From the NCBI GenBank assembly GCA_039024635.1, contig JBCCQA010000018.1, forward strand, positions 1 to 64,000: 64,000 nt of DNA, given 5' to 3'. Under the pieces are notes generated by a model. That model saw only the letters and a list, made by a program, of their open reading frames with translations, ran no database searches and had not been told where the DNA came from. The stretch comes from Kuafuiihalomonas sp039024635 (GTDB lineage: Bacteria; Myxococcota; Kuafuiibacteriia; Kuafuiibacteriales; Kuafuiibacteriaceae). A program made the position numbers and the translations under genes. Positions 38,958 through 46,720 of this stretch are shown here, piece by piece; the stretch's first letter is position 1; the number at the start of each line of letters is the position of its first letter.

Positions 38958-40078
38958 TGGTACCGCGACCGGTTTCGCCAGATCCTCGAATCCAGAAGGC
39001 CAGTCGCTTGCTGGAGGGGGGCCAACTGCGGGAGGCGAGGAAGCTCCTGGAGGAGATCTCCACCCAGCGACGCGGCGATCCCCAGGTCCTGAACCTCCTG
39101 GGCTTGACGTACTTCAAGCTGAACCTGCTCCAGGCTGCGCGCCGGATCTACCAGCACCTTATCGGCCGCTTTCCCAAAGCCGTGTCCTTGCGGGTGAACT
39201 TGGGTTTGGTTCTCCTTCGTCAGGGGCAGCTCGACCTGTCGAGGGAGAGTCTTCAGGCCGCCATCAGCCTGGCGCCCGAGCATCGACGCGCCCACTGCTA
39301 CTTGGGCCTGGTCCATTTTCGTCGGGGGGATCTGGGGCTTGCTCGTGAACACTTCCTTCGGGGGGGCGCCGCTGACTTCGCGGCTCGGGTCGAGCGGCGC
39401 TTTGCCGAGGGCTCATCCATTCTGCCTGCGCCCGAGCCGGCCGAAGACAGTCGATTCCAGCAGGTCACTGGGAGCGTCGAGCTCGACGCGGCCGGACAGG
39501 CGGCCGCCGAGATCGTGCCCAAGGGCGACGTGGCCCATGCGACCCCCGGTGGCATCGAGTCGCTGGCCCAAGATGGTCCGACCGGCTTCGTGGCCGGACC
39601 AGGGGCCCGGGCCCGGCTGCGGGTGGATGGGTCCGGGAAGGCCTTCGTCCGGAGGGAAGACGTCGTGGCGGCGCTGGCGGGTGGCGCCAGCTTCGGGCCA
39701 GGTCAGGGGCCCTTCGTTGGTGCTCTCCCTTCGAGCCTCTTGCTGCTGTCGACGCCGAGCCGTGCTTTCTCGCTGCAAGGACTGCGCGATGCCCGGATCC
39801 GCGCTAAAGCCCTTCGTGGCTTCGTGGGCGAACTTCGTTTGGAGCCGAGTCCGCGGCCAGGCCCCTTCGTGATCCTTCGAGGCTCGGGCGACGTCCTCCT
39901 CGACGCTCCGGCCGAGCCGCTCATGCTCGAACTCGAGGCCGAGGAGACTCTGTCGGTCATGGACACGGCGGTGTTGGCCTGTGCGCCCGGCGTTCTCGGC
40001 GGACCGCAGCCGAGCGGGATGCGAATATGCACTGGGCCGGGCTGGATCGTGGTCGCCCCCTGGAGAGGCCGAGAGTGA
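38957..40078 (+). CDS. TPR and AIM24-like protein
   Basis: The 373-residue protein has TPR helices at about 10-140 (GDPQVLNLLGLTYFKLNLLQ, HRRAHCYLGLVHFRRGDLGL) and an AIM24-like beta domain in its C-terminal half (GKAFVRREDVVAALAGGASF, ETLSVMDTAVLACAPGV, GPGWIVVAPW). The role is unknown. It is coupled at both ends: to the transglycosylase (TGATG) and pgsA (GTGA). Confidence 0.75.
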   Translation: MVPRPVSPDPRIQKASRLLEGGQLREARKLLEEISTQRRGDPQVLNLLGLTYFKLNLLQAARRIYQHLIGRFPKAVSLRVNLGLVLLRQGQLDLSRESLQAAISLAPEHRRAHCYLGLVHFRRGDLGLAREHFLRGGAADFAARVERRFAEGSSILPAPEPAEDSRFQQVTGSVELDAAGQAAAEIVPKGDVAHATPGGIESLAQDGPTGFVAGPGARARLRVDGSGKAFVRREDVVAALAGGASFGPGQGPFVGALPSSLLLLSTPSRAFSLQGLRDARIRAKALRGFVGELRLEPSPRPGPFVILRGSGDVLLDAPAEPLMLELEAEETLSVMDTAVLACAPGVLGGPQPSGMRICTGPGWIVVAPWRGRE

Positions 40079-40617
40079 ACCTGCCCAATAGCCTGACCCT
40101 CGGCCGGGTGTTGGCGGTCCCGATCGTGATGCTCCTGCTCCAGTCGGGCGAGGACCTGTGGGCCCTGTTCCTCTTCATCCTGGCTGCGGTGACCGACTTC
40201 TTCGACGGCGTGCTTGCTCGTCGCTGGAACCAGATCACCCAGTTCGGGAAGTTCGTGGATCCTCTGGCCGACAAGCTCCTCCTCCTGGGCGCGCTCGTGG
40301 CGCTCCAGGACCTGGGGCGGGTCTCCTCTTGGATTGTCTTTGCTCTGCTCAGCCGGGAGTTGGCGGTGACCACCCTGCGGGTTCTGGCCATGGGTCAAGG
40401 TCTGGAGGTTGCCGCGGGACCGCTCGGCAAAGTGAAGACTGTGGCCCAAATGGTGGCCTTGGGGGCTCTGATTCTCCGCGAGAGCTTCGATGTGGGACCG
40501 ATTCAACTCGACTTCGCGCTCCTGGGAACCCTCGTCATTTGGGTCGCAACTGCCCTCGCCTGGATATCGGCGGGGGCCTATCTCCGGGTGGTTTATCGGG
40601 GGACGAGAGCTGCTTGA
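40075..40617 (+). CDS. pgsA: CDP-diacylglycerol--glycerol-3-phosphate 3-phosphatidyltransferase
   Basis: The 180-residue membrane enzyme makes phosphatidylglycerol phosphate. The CDP-alcohol phosphotransferase motif DG(x)2AR(x)8G(x)3D(x)3D is complete (DGVLARRWNQ through FGKFVDPLAD). Several transmembrane helices. The GTG overlaps the previous stop. Its stop lies inside a TTGACA that may be the -35 of the following tRNA gene. Confidence 0.93.
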   Translation: MNLPNSLTLGRVLAVPIVMLLLQSGEDLWALFLFILAAVTDFFDGVLARRWNQITQFGKFVDPLADKLLLLGALVALQDLGRVSSWIVFALLSRELAVTTLRVLAMGQGLEVAAGPLGKVKTVAQMVALGALILRESFDVGPIQLDFALLGTLVIWVATALAWISAGAYLRVVYRGTRAA

Positions 40618-40642
40618 CAGGCTTCTGCGGCTCAGGCAGACC
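40614..40642 (+). promoter_or_regulatory. candidate tRNA-Gly promoter
   Basis: TTGACA (40614-40619) overlaps the pgsA stop and is followed after 17 bp by CAGACC, a poor -10, 12 bp before the tRNA. Position is right; the -10 is weak. Confidence 0.35.
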
Positions 40643-40654
40643 CGTGCGCCCGAC

Positions 40655-40726
<72 letters not shown>

Positions 40727-40797
40727 ACCCGGAGCCTTGTCGCCTGAAGCCGGGCCGGGCCTAGCCTTGACACACGATTCCGTGGATTCTCCCCCTA

Positions 40798-42969
40798 GTG
40801 AGGATGGAGCCCCACTCCGCCCGGCCGGCCCTCGAGGACGGCTCCCGTGTCGCGGGCAAGTACCAGGTCGAGCGTATGCTCGGTCGGGGCGCGATGGGCG
40901 AGGTCTACCGAGCCGTCCACGTCGACTTGGGTCGACCGGTGGCCCTCAAGGTCCTGCGGAACCTCGAAACCCGGGATGCCATCCTGATTCGCCGCTTCCG
41001 ACGAGAGGCCCAGACGGCGGCTCGCCTCGACCACCCGAACACCGTCCGAGTGCTGGACTTCGGGGAGGATGCCCGGGGCTTCCTCTATCTCGTGATGGAG
41101 CACGTCTCCGGCCATCCGCTGTCCCTGCTCCTACGCCAGGAGGGACGCCTGGCCTGGGACCGGGTGCTTCGTATCTGGCTCCAAGTCGGTGACGCGCTCC
41201 AGGCTGCCCATGACGCGGATGTGGTCCACCGCGACGTCAAACCGTCCAACATCCTCGTGTCGGTCAGTGCCGATGGAAACGAAACGGCCAAGATCTGCGA
41301 CTTCGGGCTGGCCAAATTCTCGACCGACCACCTCGACCCAGAGGCCACGCAAGACCCGAAATGGAAGGCCGCCGGGACGCCCATCTACATGGCTCCCGAG
41401 CAAGCCGTGGGCGACCCCTTGGACGGGCGGGCCGACATCTATGCGAGCGGAGTGATGGCCTACCAACTCATCGAAGGTCGCCCCCCTTTTACTGGGGAGA
41501 CTTCCGCGCGCATCCTCATGATGCATGTCTCCAAGCCGCCGCCGCCATTGAGTGAAGCGATGCCCGAGGTGCAGGCCTTGATTCACGACTGCATGGCCAA
41601 GGAACTCGCGGACCGGATTCCGGACGGGCGGACCTTGGGCGCCCGGTGTCGGGCCATCTTGGAAAGGGCCGGTCGGCCGGGTCCCCGTAGACCGACCCCC
41701 GCCCGGGTCGACGGTCTGTTCAATCCCGAGCCCATGGGGCCGAGAACTCCGCCCGAGGCCCTGCCTCTGGAGGCCATCGAGCCCTTCGAGGAGGAGGCGG
41801 CGGCGGCTCCGAGTCCGCCCGCCCCGGAGGCCTCCATCGAGGCGCTGGTGAACTTGGCGGTGGAGGAAGCGGCCATGGAGGCGACCTCGGACCTTTCGGG
41901 TTCCAAGGACCTCAGAATCGAGGGGCTCGACACTCGTCGCCTTTCTGCGGCCGTCGCCGAACGAGCGGCCTACATGTACACCCACTTCGGCATCACCTAC
42001 GAACCCTATGAAGGCCCCCAGCCGTTCTTCGCTCGTGACCCCAGGGGCGAGTTGCTCGGGCCGATGAAGCGCAGCGACCTCTGGCTGGTCATGCAGAAAT
42101 GCGCCGAGCTGCAGATTGCCGACCGCTTGCTCGTATCGGCGGACAGAGAGAGCTGGGTGAGCGCCCACGAATTCGTTCGCTGGATTGGGCAAGAGAGCTT
42201 GCTCGACGCCATGATGGCTTCGCTGGCCACGACCGACGGAGCGCCCACCTCGAGGCTGCAGGGGCAGCTCGAGAGGACGGGTCCGATCCGGGTCCTCGCC
42301 CATGCCGGACGCCAGCGGAGTTCGGGACGGCTGGTGTTCTGGAGGGAGTCTTTCGGTCACGACGAACGCTTGGAGGTCCACTTGGTGAATGGACGCCCCA
42401 GCTTCGTCTACAGCTCGGATCCCTCGCTTCAGATTCCGGAGCTCCTGAGTGAGAAGGGGCTCCTTCCCCGAGATCGAGTGGATGCGGCGGTCTATCAGTG
42501 CCTGCAGGAGGGACGGGCGCTGGAAGCCATCATCTCGGCAGAAGTTGGCGTCGACCTCAGCCAGTGGCGAAACGCTCTCATGAAGCAAAGAATGGGGCGG
42601 CTGCTGCAATGGAACGCCGGACGTTTCATGTTCGACGACCAGAACCTGCCCAGTGCGACGCGGCCCTTCGCCGAGTCCGTTTTGGGTGTGACCAAGGAGC
42701 TGGCCTACCGGGTGCTTCCCGAGGAGCATCTTCGGGTCCAGCTCGCGCCTTTTCTTGCCCACCCGCCTCAGCCCACTGATCACCTAAGGGCGGGGCTGGT
42801 GGATCTGCGTCTGACCCAGGCCCAGGCTCAGCTGCTTCACCGCATTTTCCGTGCGCGCAGTCTGGGCGACGGGATGAAGGCCGAACCCCAGAATGCTCGG
42901 ATGGCGGCCGCTTTGCTCTACGTCCTCGCCGAGGCCGACCTCCTCCAGCGACCCGGCTCGACCGCTTAG
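40798..42969 (+). CDS. Ser/Thr protein kinase with GYF-like and PATAN-like C-terminus
   Basis: The 723-residue soluble kinase has all Hanks motifs at about 20-285: GRGAMGEVYRAV, VALKVL, VVHRDVKPSNIL, ICDFGLAKFS and GTPIYMAPEQA. After a Pro/Glu-rich linker, residues about 390-465 look like a GYF-type fold (FFARDPRGELLGPMKRSDLW). Residues about 480-720 resemble PATAN/DUF4388 domains (SSGRLVFWRE, FVYSSDPSLQIPELLSEKGL). No transmembrane segment. GTG 40798 or ATG 40804 may be the start. The 3' end overlaps rnhB by 4 bp. Confidence 0.9.
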   Translation: MRMEPHSARPALEDGSRVAGKYQVERMLGRGAMGEVYRAVHVDLGRPVALKVLRNLETRDAILIRRFRREAQTAARLDHPNTVRVLDFGEDARGFLYLVMEHVSGHPLSLLLRQEGRLAWDRVLRIWLQVGDALQAAHDADVVHRDVKPSNILVSVSADGNETAKICDFGLAKFSTDHLDPEATQDPKWKAAGTPIYMAPEQAVGDPLDGRADIYASGVMAYQLIEGRPPFTGETSARILMMHVSKPPPPLSEAMPEVQALIHDCMAKELADRIPDGRTLGARCRAILERAGRPGPRRPTPARVDGLFNPEPMGPRTPPEALPLEAIEPFEEEAAAAPSPPAPEASIEALVNLAVEEAAMEATSDLSGSKDLRIEGLDTRRLSAAVAERAAYMYTHFGITYEPYEGPQPFFARDPRGELLGPMKRSDLWLVMQKCAELQIADRLLVSADRESWVSAHEFVRWIGQESLLDAMMASLATTDGAPTSRLQGQLERTGPIRVLAHAGRQRSSGRLVFWRESFGHDERLEVHLVNGRPSFVYSSDPSLQIPELLSEKGLLPRDRVDAAVYQCLQEGRALEAIISAEVGVDLSQWRNALMKQRMGRLLQWNAGRFMFDDQNLPSATRPFAESVLGVTKELAYRVLPEEHLRVQLAPFLAHPPQPTDHLRAGLVDLRLTQAQAQLLHRIFRARSLGDGMKAEPQNARMAAALLYVLAEADLLQRPGSTA

Positions 42970-43739
42970 GCTCCGGAGTCGGACAGAAGATCACGGAGCG
43001 CGTCGAAGCAGAGACGGTGGTGAGGGCAGGGGCCCTCATGGAGCAAGGCTCGACGATGGGCCTCCACACCGTAGCCCTTGTGCTGGCGGAAGCCATAGCT
43101 CGGGTGCATTTCGTCCAGACGCCGCATCAGGCGATCGCGCGTCGTTTTGGCCAGGATGGAAGCGGCAGCGACGGAGAGGCTCTTGGCGTCGGCCTTCACG
43201 ACTGCGGACTGGGGTCCGGCGAATCCGGGAACGCGGCGCGCATCGACGATGAGCCGTTGGGCTCTTGGCCGAAGTCCGGCCACGGCCCGCCGCATGGCCA
43301 AGAGGCCGGCGTGATGGACGTTGAGGCGCCCGATGTCCTCGGGGCTGGAACCGGCCACCGACCAGGCCAAGGCCACGTCCTTCACCTCCTCGGCTAGGGC
43401 CTCGCGCTGCTTCTCTTGCAGCGTCTTGGAATCGTCCACCCCGGATAGACCGGCGTCGGGGGGCAGGATGACGGCGGCGGCGACGATGGGACCGGCCCAG
43501 GGGCTCATGCCGGCTTCGTCGACCCCGGCCAAGACTTGGCCTCGAGCCTGCACTCGATCGAAGTCGCGTAAGGCCGACTGGCGCGCCTCTCGCGCCGCCC
43601 GTTGGCGCTGACGACGCTCCTTCGTCTGGAGGAGCCTTCGGGCGCCCACGCGGGGATCGGCCTGGAGCATGCGCTTGAGGTCCTCCGTAAGGGGCTCGTC
43701 TCGATCCAAGAGTCTCTCTCGCAGCTCGGACAAACGCAC
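42966..43739 (-). CDS. rnhB: ribonuclease HII
   Basis: The 257-residue protein cleaves RNA in RNA-DNA hybrids and at single ribonucleotides. The acidic residues are in AGVDEAG (D74, E75), IVDAR and the late KADAKSLSVAAASILAKTTRD; HPSYGFRQHKGYG is typical. The normally conserved GRG (DEAGRGP) reads DEAGMSP (M78-S79). An N-terminal Arg-rich extension of about 65 residues is present, as in some relatives. Confidence 0.93.
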   Translation of the reverse strand: MRLSELRERLLDRDEPLTEDLKRMLQADPRVGARRLLQTKERRQRQRAAREARQSALRDFDRVQARGQVLAGVDEAGMSPWAGPIVAAAVILPPDAGLSGVDDSKTLQEKQREALAEEVKDVALAWSVAGSSPEDIGRLNVHHAGLLAMRRAVAGLRPRAQRLIVDARRVPGFAGPQSAVVKADAKSLSVAAASILAKTTRDRLMRRLDEMHPSYGFRQHKGYGVEAHRRALLHEGPCPHHRLCFDALRDLLSDSGA

Positions 43740-43864
43740 GCCTGACGAAAGCCTGAGGAATCCGCAGTATCAAGGCCGGAACCTGAACCAAATCGGGCTA
43801 GAGTGGAGTACAGGCGGGGGGACTTCCCCAGCCAGGTACGACTTTGTTAAGCCCCCTTCAACCG

Positions 43865-46720
43865 ATGAAGAGAACAGGCCTGCTGATGCTGGCGGGCTTC
43901 GTGTTCGCCTGCGGCGCCCCGAGTTCCCCTAGCCCAGGGAATCCGGACCTGGGCCCGACCGTCATGACCGACGCCGGACCCTTGGACTGTTCCAGCCTGG
44001 GCGACGGCGCAGCCTGCGACGACGGCGACCCGTGCACCATGGACGACGCCTGCGCTGGCGGCCGATGCGTAGGCGCGGTTCTGGAGTGCCCAGACGATCT
44101 GGACGGTTGTCGGGTCGGGACCTGCGTCGATGGCGCCTGCACTCTCGCGACGGCGCCAGACGAGACACCCTGCGACGACGGCGACCTGTGCACCCGAACG
44201 GACGTCTGCATGGCAGGCGTGTGCGCGGGACGAGACGCCCTCAACTGTGATGGCAGCGCCACTTGCGTCGTCGGAAGCTGCGACCCTGCCACGGGAGAGT
44301 GCGTCGGAGAGCCTGAGGCGGATGGTACCCCTTGCGACAACGCTTGTGTCTTCAACGGAAGCTGCCGCGACGGCGCGTGCGTCGGCGTTCCGAACACTTG
44401 TCCCGCTGGGGCCAGCTGCGAAGAGCTGCGGGGCTGTGACCCGGTCGTGGGCTGCGTCTATGATGTGGCCGAGGATGGAACCCGCTGCGACGACGACTCT
44501 CTGTGCACACTATCCGACCGGTGCGAGGCGGGTGAATGCGTCGGCGACATCTTCAGCTGTCCCCAGCCACCGACTTGCTTCGAGGCCTTCTGCGACCCCG
44601 AAGTAGGCTGCGTGGAGCAGGCACTTCCCGACGGCACCGCGTGCGAAGATGAAGACCTCTGCACTGTGATGACCGAATGCTCGACCGGGGTGTGTCAGTC
44701 GCTGGTGGACGTGGAGTGCGCGCTCCTCCCATGCATGCAGGGGAACGAGTGCAACCCCGGAACCGGCGCTTGTGAACCCGAGTACCTCGTCCAGGGGACG
44801 TTCTGCGACGACGGCAACCTATGTACGGCGGGTGAGTTCTGTGACAACAACGACTGCCGAAACGGGGTCAAGGCCCCGTTCAGCGAGCCGCGATGCGACG
44901 ACGGCGTCTGCTTCACCGACGTGACCGTCCAGGCCGGCATCAGCTTCGGGAACAACGGAGGGCGTCCCAAGCACAACCACGCCTCCGTGGCCGCCATCGG
45001 AGATCTTGATGGAGACGACGACCTTGACCTCCTATTGGTGTCCGAAATCGAAGGGCCGAAGTTCTACCGCAACGACGGCAATGGCCACTTCACCGACCGT
45101 ACAGCCTTCGCCGACTTTACGGCGGTCAACACTTCGACCGCGACCGTTCAAGGGTTGGCCATGGGCGACTACGACAACGACGGGGACCTCGACCTTTACT
45201 TCTCCAGCGACGGCCCCAACTTCCTCCTCAGGAACGACGGCAGCGCCCGCTTCACCAACGTGACCGCGGCGGCCGGCGTTGACTACAGCGTGTGGACGGC
45301 GGGCGCGAGCTTTGGCGACTACGACGGAGACGGGTGGCTCGACCTCTACGTAGGGGGCTACATCTTTGGCCCAGGCAGCCGCTACCCGAATCACATCGGC
45401 CGGAACAACCGTCTCTTTCACAATGAAAGAGACGGGACCTTCACCGAGGTGGCGGCCAACCTCGGCATCGGGGGCCATGGCACGACGGCGGGAACGACCC
45501 TCGTCACGGCCATCACTGACTTCGACGGCGATGGAGACATGGATCTGATGGACTGCAACGACTTTGGGCAGACCGTCGTCCCCAACCGGGTGTACGAGAA
45601 CGACGGCAGCGGGAACTTCACCGAAGTCAGCGCCCAGAAGGGTCTCAATGCCACGCTCTTCTGCATGGGCATCGCCATCGGCGACTATGACCGGGACGGA
45701 GACCTCGACTACTACCACACCAGCATCGGCCGCCATGAGCTCTTGGAGAACCGAGGGGCCGCGGGCTTCGTTGACGTGGCCGGCCCGAGAGGCGTCAAGC
45801 TTCAGCAGGACGACTGCGTGCCCCGTCTCAAAGCGGCCGGGTGGGGCACCTTCTTCGAAGACTTCGACAATGACGGATGGCCCGACCTCTTCGTGGCCAA
45901 CGGCTACATCGTGGCCGCTCGAGCCATCGACAACGCCCTCGAGAGTGAGAACAAGCTCCTCCTCAATCAGGAAGGGGTGACGCCGGGGGCCGCCTTCCTC
46001 GACGCGTCTCGCAGTGCCCGCATCGCCACCGATGACCTCTCGCGCGGGGCTGTGGCGGCGGACTTCGACCGCGACGGCGATGTCGATCTCTTGGTGGCCA
46101 ACATGGAGACCGGAGTTGAGCTGCTCCGAAACGACTTGGCCAACTCCCATGGCTGGCTCATCGTGGCTCTCGACGGACGTGTCTCCAATCGGGATGGCGT
46201 CGGCGCCAAGGTCACGGTCGAGACCATCGACGGCTCGCAGCTTCGAGAGATGGGAAGCACACCGTCCTACCTCAGTCCTTGTACCCCAGAGGCCCACTTC
46301 GGGCTCGGAAGCCAACCCGAGGCGGACATCCGGGTGGAGTGGCCCTCGGGCCTGGAGCAGCGATGGGTCGAGGTGGACGAGGGCGCGCTCGTGCGGATCG
46401 TCGAGTCCCGGATCAGCCTCGATGGCTACACCGCGCCGACCACAGCGCCTCCCGGTCAAGACATGGCGGTGACGGTAGACTTCACCGAGCAGGCGGGTAT
46501 CGCCACCAGCGCTCGAGTCACGGTGGACCTTCAACAGGCCGACGGAACCGTGGTCGCGCACCTGGAGCAGACCTTGGCCCTCTTGGCCTCGGCCAGCGGG
46601 CGCGCCAGCTTCTCGGTCTCAATCCCGGCCGGCGCCTCTGGGCCGATGCGCCTGTTCATCGAGGTCGAGGACTTTGGAGCCTTCGACCAGTGGATACATC
46701 CCTTCACCGTCTCGCCCTGA
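43865..46720 (+). CDS. Cys-rich FG-GAP/UnbV (CRTAC1-like) lipoprotein 1
   Basis: The 951-residue protein has a signal with lipobox-like FVFACG, then about ten Cys-rich units of the form CDDGDxCTxxDxCxxGxCxG (about residues 45-345), FG-GAP/VCBS beta-propeller repeats with Ca-binding DxDxDG loops (DLDGDDDLDLL, DYDGDGWLDLY), and an ASPIC/UnbV domain (RVSNRDGVGAKVTVE, HFGLGSQ). A roughly 90-residue beta domain follows. It is probably an outer membrane surface or secreted binding protein. It overlaps its tandem homologue by 31 bp. Confidence 0.9.
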   Translation: MKRTGLLMLAGFVFACGAPSSPSPGNPDLGPTVMTDAGPLDCSSLGDGAACDDGDPCTMDDACAGGRCVGAVLECPDDLDGCRVGTCVDGACTLATAPDETPCDDGDLCTRTDVCMAGVCAGRDALNCDGSATCVVGSCDPATGECVGEPEADGTPCDNACVFNGSCRDGACVGVPNTCPAGASCEELRGCDPVVGCVYDVAEDGTRCDDDSLCTLSDRCEAGECVGDIFSCPQPPTCFEAFCDPEVGCVEQALPDGTACEDEDLCTVMTECSTGVCQSLVDVECALLPCMQGNECNPGTGACEPEYLVQGTFCDDGNLCTAGEFCDNNDCRNGVKAPFSEPRCDDGVCFTDVTVQAGISFGNNGGRPKHNHASVAAIGDLDGDDDLDLLLVSEIEGPKFYRNDGNGHFTDRTAFADFTAVNTSTATVQGLAMGDYDNDGDLDLYFSSDGPNFLLRNDGSARFTNVTAAAGVDYSVWTAGASFGDYDGDGWLDLYVGGYIFGPGSRYPNHIGRNNRLFHNERDGTFTEVAANLGIGGHGTTAGTTLVTAITDFDGDGDMDLMDCNDFGQTVVPNRVYENDGSGNFTEVSAQKGLNATLFCMGIAIGDYDRDGDLDYYHTSIGRHELLENRGAAGFVDVAGPRGVKLQQDDCVPRLKAAGWGTFFEDFDNDGWPDLFVANGYIVAARAIDNALESENKLLLNQEGVTPGAAFLDASRSARIATDDLSRGAVAADFDRDGDVDLLVANMETGVELLRNDLANSHGWLIVALDGRVSNRDGVGAKVTVETIDGSQLREMGSTPSYLSPCTPEAHFGLGSQPEADIRVEWPSGLEQRWVEVDEGALVRIVESRISLDGYTAPTTAPPGQDMAVTVDFTEQAGIATSARVTVDLQQADGTVVAHLEQTLALLASASGRASFSVSIPAGASGPMRLFIEVEDFGAFDQWIHPFTVSP

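Noticed and set aside
40767..40797. TTGACA upstream of the kinase gene as promoter
   Set aside because: No acceptable -10 hexamer at 16-19 bp; sequence there is TCCCCC.
41131..42783. 550-codon minus-strand frame
   Set aside because: Antisense to the well-supported kinase gene; no recognisable domain.
43980..44900. Repeated CDDGxxCT-coding units as a CRISPR or tandem DNA repeat
   Set aside because: Similarity is at protein level with irregular spacing; no identical DNA repeats.
45032..46561. 509-codon open frame on the minus strand
   Set aside because: Antisense to the FG-GAP lipoprotein; arises from GC-rich third positions opposite Asp/Gly codons.
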